A stretch of DNA of 64,000 nt from assembly GCA_021234155.1 (NCBI GenBank), contig JAJEKV010000059.1:3904571-3968570 (forward strand), given 5' to 3'. Source of the stretch: Isoetes taiwanensis (lineage: Eukaryota > Streptophyta > Lycopodiopsida > Isoetales > Isoetaceae). Made by a program: the position numbers and the translations under genes. Of this stretch, positions 11,212 to 20,447 are shown in pieces (position 1 is the stretch's first letter; every line of letters begins with the position of its first letter). The notes beneath the pieces were generated by a model. It was not told the origin of the DNA, did not search any database, and saw nothing but the letters and a program-made list of their open reading frames with translations.

Positions 11212-12209
11212 GTTTTATGTACATCCGACTCCTTCACCCTTATCTGGTGATAACCATTACGCAAATCCAACTTAGAAAAATATTTAGCTCCTGTTAATCT
11301 ATCCATAATCTCGTCAATTCTAGGCAAATGATACCTATTCTTGATCGTGATCTTATTCAAGGCATGATAATCAATGCACATCCGCATTGATCCGTCCTTT
11401 TTCTTGACTAGAATGACAGGAGCACCATAAGGGGATTTTCTAGGTCTCACAAACCCTTTGGCTAACAGCTCATGAACCTGCTTCTTTACCTCCTCTTGTT
11501 CCAATATGGACAATCTATACGGGCTACGAAACACAGGTTTGGATCCAGGCTCTAAATCAATCTCATGTTCAATCTCTCGACTAGGTGGAAGACCTTCAGG
11601 CAGTTCCTCAGGGAACACATCCTGAAATTCATACAACAAATCCTGCAACTCTTTTTGGCCTTTTGAATTCTCTATGACCTCATTATCAGCACTCATATGA
11701 CAGCACTCAACAACAGGATAACATTCATCAATAAATAGAAGAAAACATTGATTGGAAGATTTACGTACCAGTTTCTTGACCTGAAGTGATGACATGATCT
11801 TGGAAGCTCCCGTCAAAGGACTCCCTTGCAGATAGATCTCACGTCCATCGTGCTTCAGCGTCACCTGGTGAGTGTTCCAATCTATTGCAGTAGGAATAAT
11901 CCTCTGCAACCATGTTATCCCGAGCACCACATCATACCGGCCAACATCCAAGAGGTCAAAATCAAGCTTTTCCTGGTAGCCTTGAATACACAAGGGCACC
12001 CCAACAGCTTTACGATCCTCCACCTGAGAATCGTTCACAAAAGGCCTATCTACCTTGTACTTATTAGTCTTTACACAAGGTAAGTGCAGTTCTTCCACCA
12101 ACTTAGAAGAGAAAAACATGTCAGAAGAGCCACAATCCAATAACACAATGATGTTTCGGCCCATGATTTTGCCCAAGAATCTAATAACCCGTCCAACAAA
12201 CATATCCAT
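11212..12209 (-). pseudogene. Chromovirus protease and first half of RT
   Basis: The reading begins with an aspartic protease motif [12 protein letters not shown], where the usual D-S/T-G is D-C-G, and the second protease motif [10 protein letters not shown] linker ([24 protein letters not shown]) leads into RT with [25 protein letters not shown] and [15 protein letters not shown]. The frame is cut by the fold-back element at 11211. The sequence on the other side of that insertion continues RT in the same frame once one copy of the 5-bp duplication is discounted. Confidence 0.9.
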
Positions 12210-12324
12210 GATGTCCTTGCTTGCGACTTATCCAGCGCGCACAGCTCTTGCATATGGCTAAAATCGTCTTAGATTCCAATACTTCTTCCGCCCTTCCAGT
12301 CACGTTTGCTTTTTTGTTATCAGC

Positions 12325-12766
12325 TTATTTGTTCTGTGGCTGGGAGCATTCACAACTAATGTGCCCAGGCTCCCAACACCTATGTGCAGAAAATCCCCTT
12401 CCCGGGACCACCGGACTTAGAGTCTGCCTTATGCTTCTTGGACTCTCCACTTGCAGACTTAGGCTTAGGCTGTTCAGACTTTTTCTTCTTGAAAAATCTG
12501 TTTTTCTTCTTTGAGAACTTCCGGGACGTCCTCTTAAAGGACTCATCCTCTTGCCCAAGCTGACGAGCCAACATCATTGCCCTCTCAAAATCCTCGGGCT
12601 TCAACCCGATTATCTGCTTCTTGAGAGCAACACTGGATAGACCACCTAGGAAGAAATCAACCTGCCGAGCCTCGGACTAGTCCCCAATCCTGTGGATATA
12701 ACCCCGTACCTTATTGATATAAGCACTGAGAGAACCTGTCTGGGTAGAAGCATAAAAGGGTGATTG
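12325..12766 (-). pseudogene. Partial gag with zinc knuckle
   Basis: Lys/Arg/Ser-rich frames upstream of protease include a CCHC-like knuckle ending CWEPGHISCECSQP near 12340-12385, split over two frames. Upstream, the pieces near 12550-12760 read like the end of a plant gag (EDFERAMMLARQLGQEDESF). The homology stops near 12766, where unrelated sequence starts. Only the C-terminal third of gag remains. Confidence 0.6.
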
Positions 12767-13464
12767 AATTTTTTTGTATATTAATGTAGAAATTTGAACT
12801 GCGTTAAAGTGTTTGTAATGTACATTTTGAATTTTACACGGAGTTGCCTATCATTAATAAAGGCGGTTGACATACAATATTCTCCATAATTATACCAAAT
12901 CCTCCCGAAAACTTGGCGCACATTTTGAACTTTCCTCAATCGATCAAACATGGCTCCGGATTCTACCTCAAGGAAAACTTGCCCCGAATCGATTATGGCT
13001 GCTCCTAAATCGAATGCATTTCAAGAAACAAATGTGTCTTGAAGAAATTGAAATCCCTTTCCTTCAACCAGTAATAAATCCCTTCAAGCAGTAATACAAA
13101 TCTGGTTAATAATCTATTTTTTTGTGCAGGATGTTGTATCCCCTTTCTGCAGAATGGATCGATGTCTTAAAGCACCAGTTGAAGAAGAAACTATGGAAGA
13201 AGGATTGGACTCTCATGCAAGCACTTCGAGGTCAGCATCGGGTTCAGATTTCAATCCTCCTGTTGATGAAGTTTCGAAAAGCACTGTTACAAGCAGGCAA
13301 AGAAAATCGAAACAAAGGGTTTGTAGGGGTGGATACGTGACAAAGCCAATTAGAAGAAAGGTGAATGCTGCTGTAAATCTCATAATGAATGAGGTATCTA
13401 ATTTGACTCCAAAACAGCAAAGTATATTTGCAAGAATATTATAATTTAATATATCATATTCTTA

Positions 13465-13469
<5 letters not shown>

Positions 13470-13500
<31 letters not shown>
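13470..13500 (+). repeat. A31 homopolymer
   Basis: A run of 31 adenines lies between two coding stretches of the transposase-like gene. It is followed within 15 bases by an acceptor-like ATTGCAG, so it probably lies in an intron. No retrocopy ends there. Confidence 0.9.
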
Positions 13501-13502
<2 letters not shown>

Positions 13503-14414
13503 AGATTATTGCAGGACAAAAGATTGCAATTCCTATTTGACCCAGTCATTGGAAGGCCTCAAGAGGCTATCGTGAAAACAGATCTGGTAAAGAATTTAAA
13601 GGATGGCCGCGTAGGTTCATGACAGCCTCCAAGATGTCAAACATGCAAATAGCAATGACAAACTTGCTGCAAAGCATTCTGTACTATCTATGGTGGTTGG
13701 AGAGGAAGGAGAATTACAGAAGACTTCACTAGCAGCTAAGTTGCTGAAAATACATCCTAGAAATATGAAACTAGCAGTGGAGAGAAGGAAAAGAATGTCA
13801 CTAGGTGAAACAAATCTGTGGACATTAGCAGGTCGAAATCCAAGAACAAATACTATAGATCAGGCTATGAAGGATATGGTTGCTCAGTTTTGGTTAGATA
13901 ACTCAAAGGTTTCACCAAAAATTAGAGATGTCATGAAGAAGAGGACACAACCAATTCAATATATTGACATTACACATGTACGACTGTAATTTAGTTGTAA
14001 TTGCATCTTTTTTTGCAGAATAAAGATGTTTTTTATTTTATAACACTGATGTAAAGTTTGTAACAGATTTCTTTACTTTTTGAATGTAATGTAGATGCAG
14101 TCTGCACTAGTTTGCTCTACATGGAAATGTCAAATTATTTCATGGCAACATGTACATGTATATTTGTTTACATGTATATTCTGGATGTATTGTAGATGTA
14201 GGCAGTAACTAAGAAGAAATTAGTATGGAGATGTATTAATTGTCAAGAAATTATGTGACTTCATAATAAATGAAATAAAATTCATGTCAGAATATACATG
14301 TATGTGTGGGAGTTTAGGGTCTTGAATATGTAAAAGATTTGTATGTAATGTAATGTAATTTTAATGTAATGTAATGTAATGTAATGAGGTGACTAATTTT
14401 ATTTCACTGTAATT

Positions 14415-15655
14415 TGTGACGTCCCCTACTCGTATATGGTGCACTCACCGTACACAAATAGGAGTTCATCCCCCGTACCAGCTCCATGCTAATACAGGGC
14501 CCTCCACGTGTCACTGCAACCTTGATGAGTTCCAGTGGGAAGAATGAAGGGGTCTTTTTACCCTGTCTCCCATTAGGGCCTACCTAGCTGCGGAAGCGTA
14601 AACATACATGTAAGTACAAATACATCAACATCACATGACTATCACGAAGGATGGCTCACCACATATCTGCATAGACAGAGATCAGCACGTCACATATGGA
14701 GATCCTACCCAAGGCTCAGACTCAAAGGGGATGACTGACGGCTTGGGTCTCCAGAGGTCATTGCAGACAGAATTCATGGCAATGGATTTGGCTGGCATAA
14801 GAACATGGCTTAGGGTAGTCCACTCCATCCGTCCCTCCTGTGCACACTTTGCAGAGTAGGTTGAAAAGTGTTGGGACCTGACTGTAGCCCGCCGGATGCA
14901 TAGCCAAAAGGGCTACTCCTGGGTTGCATCTCCCCAGTTCCGATAGGGCAGGGAGGGGTCACTCCCACCAGAGGCTAGCATGCTGACTCAAGGTGACTAG
15001 AGGGCCACTGCCTGTACTCGACTTGAACTCCATGGAAGGTGTCCACCACCCCAAAAGTGTCGAACCCGTGCAAAGCCCTCACGCAGCGGGTGTGAGCATT
15101 AGGTCTAGTGCAATTTGTAGTCCCCCGATAGGCTTTACTACCAGAGGGACGTGATCATGAGTCAGGACATGAGCCTCCTTGTAAGCCAGTCTGGCCCCTT
15201 CACCCACAACCAGGTGTGGTTCTTGTACACAGGCCAAATTTAATAGTGCATTAAAGAGGGCTAGCTAGGAGCATCATACTACTAGGCTTTTAAGGCCTCT
15301 ACCCCCCTTCCCAATACAATGAGTCCACCTAGAGGTCTAGATGGCTGCTATGGGCAAATCAATAGGCTAAACCTACTTATTCTATGTCTGGGAGGCGGTT
15401 TAGACTATTGAATTGACAAAATACCTGATCCCTGGCTTGCTCCTCCTGCTCTGAATGCATCCATGCTGTAGATCTGCTTGAAGATGAAACTAGAAAAGGA
15501 AGCTGATGAGTTAGGCTGCTCAGACAGACTTCAGGAGGCAAGATTGGCTCCTGGATCAAGCAAAATGGAGCTCTAGAAGGCTGTGTACGAAAATGGAAAG
15601 TTAGGGTTTCCTATACCTTATATAGACTAAGGGTTAGGGCTAGGGCTTCCATTCT
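14415..15655 (-). repeat. Diverged LTR-like unit inserted in the transposase-like gene
   Basis: It begins TGTGACGTCCCC at 14415 and shares ordered blocks with the units at 9726 and 51940: the GCGGAAGCGTA block, AGTCCACTCCATCCG, TGTGCACACTTTGC, and the GCATCTCCCC(A)G block. Near 15625 the minus strand holds TATATAAGG, a possible TATA box of the LTR promoter. The right end is approximate and no unambiguous TSD was found. The coding sequence of the transposase-like family resumes just after it. Confidence 0.5.
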
Positions 15656-17731
15656 CCCTTTGAGCATGTGGGACAGCTAATTGACAAGAAAGGCAATTCC
15701 AGTAATATGTTGGATAACATGTTTGATCATATGTCGAAGTTTGTATATCATAACTTTGTGGCACATTGGCAGAGCAAACAATTCAAGGAATCCATGAAGA
15801 GTCTTCGTGATGATATCGTATTATCAGTTGTTGGTTTCTCGGAGAATTATACTTTGAAGCCATTCAACGAGATTCAAGCACAACATTGGTACAATGAACA
15901 AATCAGCATATTGGTCCACATCACGATGTTCAATATACAGGGTAAAATGAGGAAATGTGTGCACTTCTTTATTTCAGATGACAAAATACATGATACTCAC
16001 TTTGTACAAAAAGCATTCGCTATGCACCTCAATTGGCTGAAAGAAAATGATGCTGGCCATATGAAATACCACTTAGTTTGGTCTGACGGGTGCAGCCCAA
16101 TTCAAGACGAGAAGAGCTTTCTATCATGTAACTAGGTATCATCAACAGCATAAGATCAGAATGCACTGGAATTTCTTTGGCTCAGGACATGGGAAGGGCA
16201 CACATGATGGAGAAGGAGCCTGTTGATATTTGGGGTTCTTGGCATCACCTTGCAGCAGCAGTCCATGACTGCCGGATGCCACAAGGCTGCCACAAATGCT
16301 CATGGATCAACAAAAGAAGATGGGAAGAAACTCCAAGAACAAGAACAAAAGAAAGAATGAACAAAACAGAATCATATTGATGCTCCAAAAGGAGGTGCTC
16401 CAAAACGTGAGCAAAAACCTAAACAATGAGAGGAAATGCTCTCTCTAAATAGTAGAGCAAAACCCTAACCCTAACTGACATCTCACCTACCAAAGATCTA
16501 GGCTAAATCTGGGCCATAGATTGTGGGGTCCAGTATGACAAATATATGTGGCATATGCCACCTACCACATATGTGGGCTAAATCTGGACCTTAGATCAAG
16601 TGGTCCAATGTGATAAATACATGTGGCCTATGCCACTCGTACATATGTTTAGCCCAAAGGGCTAACAGAGCCATAGCCAAACTATGGCTTGAAGCAGAAC
16701 AAAGAAAAAAGGATGGGAAAGTGATAAAAAATGCAGAAACTGCATGTGAGGTTCTTGAAGAGAAAATTTCTGATGTGGAAAGGGTATTTTGGAAGGTGTC
16801 TGACATTGACCGTTCCCAAAGATTTGATGTGCTCCCAGTGAAAGGGGTGCAATCTCTTCATTGCGTATCATCCATAGATCCAAATGATCCAACAAAGTTA
16901 ATGTGTAGATCTCTTTCATGTAAGGCATGCATCAATTTTGATTGGCCTGCTTGTGAGAATGCCGATCATTGTGGCGGTGGGAGTTGAGAAAACTAGAGCC
17001 TACAAACGGGGACAATGTTGAAGAAGATGGGTATGAGGCAGAGGACTTGTGGACAAATGGCGTGGACAATGTGGATGAGGCGGGCGAGGTTGGAGATTAT
17101 TTTGCATCATTCACATTCCCGGACAATTATGAAAGGGTCCCTTATTGTCTCATCCAAATTAATGTATGAAACATGCCCCCTCGAAGAAGACACCAAGGAT
17201 GACTATGGAAATGAATTTTATTGTGGTAATGAAGTTATAGCTGGTAACTACTTTGAATTGATTCCTCGGTTGCCATCAAAAAGTACAGGCTTATTCAAGG
17301 AAAGAAAGTTCTTGTCCATCAGGAGCCAAGAATTGGGGTGAGATTTCCATTGAGCGGTCAAACATAAGATTAAAGGTACATCTTATGCATATGAACCCGA
17401 CTAACTATTGGCATGAAATGTTCTTTGGGAAATTTGCCAGAGATTGTAGAATCTCTGTAATACGTTAACCTGTTGTTGAAGTAACTTTTCTATGCACTAA
17501 GGCATGGACTTGCAAACTGAATGTAATCAGAATGTGATGTTCATGTAATCAGAAAATATTTTTATGTCCAAGCATACTGTCCAAAAGTCATGGTCCTTAT
17601 AAAATGGATCCATGAACCAGATTAAAACACAAACATTAATATATTGTTTATATAGTTCCAAGACTGTTATACTTAGTGTAAGCTGTAAAAAACACTGTAA
17701 GTAGAAGGTCTCAAGATTCAAGATTCAAGAC

Positions 17732-18458
17732 TCAAAATTCATCCAGAAGGTCCTGCAGTGTGAGATCAGCAATGGTCCTGTTCCCGAAAATTGTGAGAAG
17801 AGTGTCCAGGACAGCTGTTTGGAAGTTGGTGAAATCTAACAGAAGCAAGACATGTGCTTCTCGCTTCTGTTGCCATTTATGATAGAGATTGGTAAAGTAT
17901 GGTTTGAGGCTATTGAATCTCCAAACCTCAGCCCTTTTCAGCACTTTGTTGATTGCTTTCGCATGCACAACTTCCTGTTTAAGTTGAATTAGAATACTTT
18001 CTAGTTCTGCGTTAGATAATTGGGATTCCTCATCCTCCTTGTCCGCTGCTACTCCCATAGCTCGATCCATGCTTCCAACGTTGTTAAGTCTCCTTTGTGC
18101 ATCTGTATAGAACATCATAAGCAATTGTTAGATTAGGAACAAAAGCATGTTTAAGAATAGGAGTACCTCTGAACTCGTGACTGCCTCTCCGTTTGATTTT
18201 GTTCAATTGGTTTCCCTGTTCGGCATTGATCTCCTCAAGAATCGGGTGCGCCAGATGAGTTTGCATTTGAATTAAGGATATGGATTGTGATCTAGTTGTT
18301 CGATCTCCTCCCGCCATCGGAATCAACCAGTCACCACAGGTAAAAAAAGAATTTTTATCCCTGTCTATTCCCTTCTCCCCTGTTTCTGATATGGCTCTTA
18401 CCATGCCAATGATTTGTTCCTTAACCTGATTGGACATTCTGCCAAAATACATCAACAT
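17732..18458 (-). CDS. Two-exon hypothetical protein, 220 aa
   Basis: Exon 1 (18458-18167) and exon 2 (18102-17732) are joined by a 64-nt intron with GTACTC and TATACAG borders. The splice keeps frame exactly: 663 nt, 220 aa plus stop. The protein is charged and helical in character, rich in Gln, Lys and Leu (LSNAELESILIQLKQEVV, YHKWQQKREAHVLLLL, then TIADLTLQDLLDEF at the end). I see no signal peptide and recognise no family. The open frame continues about 80 bases upstream of the chosen Met, so another upstream exon is possible, although the palindrome array begins nearby. It could be a gene fragment carried by repeats. Confidence 0.4.
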
Positions 18459-18570
18459 CCTTTTCTCAAAATCTTTCCCACTGTCCTCTTTTTCTGATCC
18501 AATTGGCCAATGGTTGTTGCTGGCATATATCCCACAAGCCTAGCTCAAATGAAAGGGCTATACTCAATGA

Positions 18571-18865
18571 GGAATATTCCTTTCAATGTAATAAGGAATA
18601 TTCCTTGTAACTATGGGTGCACTTAAACAAACTAAAGAATATTCCTTTGAAGGTAATAAGGAATATTCCCGATAACTAGGCACGAAAGAATATTCCTTTC
18701 AATGCAATAAGGAATATTTCTCAAGGCAATAAGGAATATTCCTTTCAATGCAATAAGGAATATTCCTTTGAAGGTAATAAGGAATATTCCTGATAACTAA
18801 GCACTAAGGAATATTCCTTTCAATGCAATAAGGAATATTCCTTTCAAGGTAATAAGGAATATTCC
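18571..18865. repeat. Array of 12 GGAATATTCC palindromes
   Basis: Twelve copies of a GAATATTC-centred palindrome, mostly AAGGAATATTCCTT, are spaced about 24-35 bp apart. The linkers alternate between TTCAATGCAAT and TTGAAGGTAAT types and a longer GATAACTAGGCAC type, giving a higher-order repeat. Each unit fits the heat-shock-element core nGAAnnTTCn, but this may be chance. The array lies 110 bp upstream of the hypothetical gene at 17732-18458, on its 5' side. Confidence 0.9.
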
Positions 18866-19631
18866 TTGTTATCTCTATATTGATCTCATATACATTTTAC
18901 CAAGGGAACTTTACCAATCTCTTGGTATGCAGTTCCCGTTATGTCAAACATGTTGGTCAATGAAAGTCAAACATGTAACAAAGGGGGGTGATTCACACTT
19001 GTTGACTTTCAAATTGTTGACTCACGCTTTACCAAACACAATATGCATAGGTACACAATATGCCTTAACATAATCCATTCATTTGGCATTTGTTGATTTG
19101 ACAATTGTTGATTTGGTAACATGTGGAACATTGAATGCATGTGGGATATTTGAGCCCATTACTAAAAAAAAAGGTGGATGAGGATTACATTTTGAACAGT
19201 CATGACACTCTGGCCTGTAACTGAAGATTACAAGCCAGAGAGCCATAACCTTTCATCATCTAATCTCTATCCACACTCTTCAATGAAGCAGCAAAACACT
19301 ATTTATATATGCGCACGATTTTTGTGATATATGCATGTGGGATATTGCTAACTTTGTGTTAGGGTTGTGCTAACTGCATACCAAGGAATTGGTCTCATAT
19401 ATTGATCAACCTATACATTTTACATTTGCAAAAATATTGAGGTGGGTGGCTCGGCTCCCGAGGTGTGAAATCGTATGCATGCAAACATCCCTTTCCTCTT
19501 CTGCCTCATTCCCAAAATTGTATGCATGCAAACATCCCTTTTATTCCCAAAATTCTGCCCTGCAGCTTCATTCCGTCCATCTTCCTCTTCCTCGGGTCAG
19601 CTTCATTCCGTCCATTCCGTTCATTCCGTCA
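18866..19631. other. Non-coding, AT-rich; no feature supported
   Basis: There are short direct repeats around TTGACTTTC / TTGTTGA and TATATATGC motifs. The AT-rich ATTTATATATGCGC at about 19290 could be a TATA region for the small downstream ORF, but there is nothing firm. Confidence 0.4.
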
Positions 19632-19928
19632 ATGGCCAGGTTCAAAACTACAGTTCGCAGGAGTACTCCAGCTATTGTGCCTGCTCCTTCACCGCCAGCT
19701 CGGTTAGAATCCGTGTCCTCATCAGGAGGGCATCCGGTTACAGTGGTGGCCAAGTTCACTCCACCACAAGTGGAGAAACTTATCACTGAGGCACAAGCTG
19801 TTTGTTCAATCCGGGTTCTCGAATGGGTTGATCGAGGTTACCCTGATGAGGACTGTCTTCTAGAAATGAAGATGTATGCCATGGAGGACGACCTCCATAT
19901 AGAGCTGAGGATGGCCCCCCAACCCTGA
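19632..19928 (+). CDS. Small hypothetical protein, 98 aa
   Basis: The Met at 19632 follows a C/T-rich leader that contains two direct repeats (TGTATGCATGCAAACATCCC, TTCATTCCGTCCA). It opens a frame beginning MARFKTTVRRSTPAIVP, with a Pro/Ala-rich N-terminus and an acidic C-terminal half (RGYPDEDCLLEMKMYAMEDD). The frame is open further upstream to 19389, but that part is low complexity. No family is recognised. Downstream is a duplicated GTAAAGCTTTTTGATTAATGA motif. Confidence 0.3.
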   Translation: MARFKTTVRRSTPAIVPAPSPPARLESVSSSGGHPVTVVAKFTPPQVEKLITEAQAVCSIRVLEWVDRGYPDEDCLLEMKMYAMEDDLHIELRMAPQP

Positions 19929-20033
19929 TTAGTTTTTAGATTTGTTTTTTTAATCCCGGGTTTCAATTGTAAAGCTTTTTGATTAATGAGAACTATTTTT
20001 TTGTAAAGCTTTTTGATTAATGACAGAACTCCT

Positions 20034-20063
20034 CTTCTCTTCTCTTCTCTTCTCTTCTCTTTT
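20034..20063 (+). repeat. (TTCTC)n microsatellite
   Basis: About six copies of a pentanucleotide (CTTCT phase) follow the duplicated AAAGCTTTTTGATTAATGA segment. Confidence 0.8.
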
Positions 20064-20079
20064 TAATGTCAGCAGTCTT

Positions 20080-20230
20080 ATTGCTGCCATGGTTTTTCCC
20101 TCGAAAACCCTTCGGGGCGGGGGTTTTTTAATCCGGGTAGTAATGTGACTGCTGCGCTTTTTGTATTGGGTCCCATAGGCCGATTGGTCTCCGTGGACGA
20201 TAAAAACAATTCTATTCTATTCTATTCTCT
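20080..20230 (+). mobile_element. 3' tail of a LINE/SINE-like retroelement
   Basis: A GC-rich 3' segment (CTTCGGGGCGGGGG, GTCTCCGTGGACGATAAAAA) ends in an ATTCT-type pentamer repeat at 20208-20230. A similar pentamer tail on the opposite strand lies at 40557-40583. This is a structural call only; no coding part is attached. Confidence 0.4.
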
Positions 20231-20447
20231 ACAACTGTTGTGACTATTTTTTTTGCTTTAACTGTTCTCTTAGTTTCCACTGTTCTTTTAGTTAACTGAA
20301 CTATTTCTATCCTTTTCTGTACAGATATAAGAAACATGTTTGGTATTTAGTTTGCAACTCAAGTTTTTGGTATTTAGTTTGCAACTCAAGTTAATGACAG
20401 TTTTTGTCATTAATTATAAAATGCAAAGTACAAAGCAAAGTATGCCT

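Larger units (their letters stand above)
6018..12766 (-). mobile_element. Ty3/gypsy chromovirus, 5'-truncated and interrupted
   Basis: Read on the minus strand from high to low coordinates, the order is partial gag with a zinc knuckle, protease, RT (interrupted), RNase H, integrase, chromodomain, polypurine tract and 3' LTR. The 5' LTR, PBS and most of gag are missing; similarity stops near 12766. A fold-back element at 9598-11211 splits RT. Apart from that insertion, a single stop at about 8344 and frame changes in gag and after integrase, pol is well preserved. This suggests a younger age than the first Tat-like copy. A related LTR lies at 23965-25082. Confidence 0.85.
12950..17340 (+). pseudogene. 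Transposase-like gene split by an LTR-like insertion
   Basis: The N-terminal part (12950-13989) and C-terminal part (15668-17340) read like one protein of a large, poorly named eukaryotic family, probably of DNA-transposon origin. A proposed first exon (12950-13033, 28 codons) joins in phase to exon 2 from 13130 across a GT...GTGCAG intron. The second part carries VHFFISDDKIHDTHFVQ, LVWSDGC and, one frame over, MHWNFFGSGHGKG. An H-rich/C-rich region near 16850-16980 has LHCV, CRSLSCKAC and CENADHC. Frameshifts are present near 13620 and 16110. The family assignment is from memory of motif order and has not been searched. Confidence 0.55.

Noticed and set aside
14415-15655. TAATT as a TSD of the LTR-like unit
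   Set aside because: A match exists only if the right end is placed two bases beyond the expected CA terminus. This is too weak.
18571-18865. CRISPR-like array of short palindromic repeats
   Set aside because: The linkers are themselves repeated rather than unique, there are no cas genes and the context is plant nuclear DNA. It is a eukaryotic satellite.
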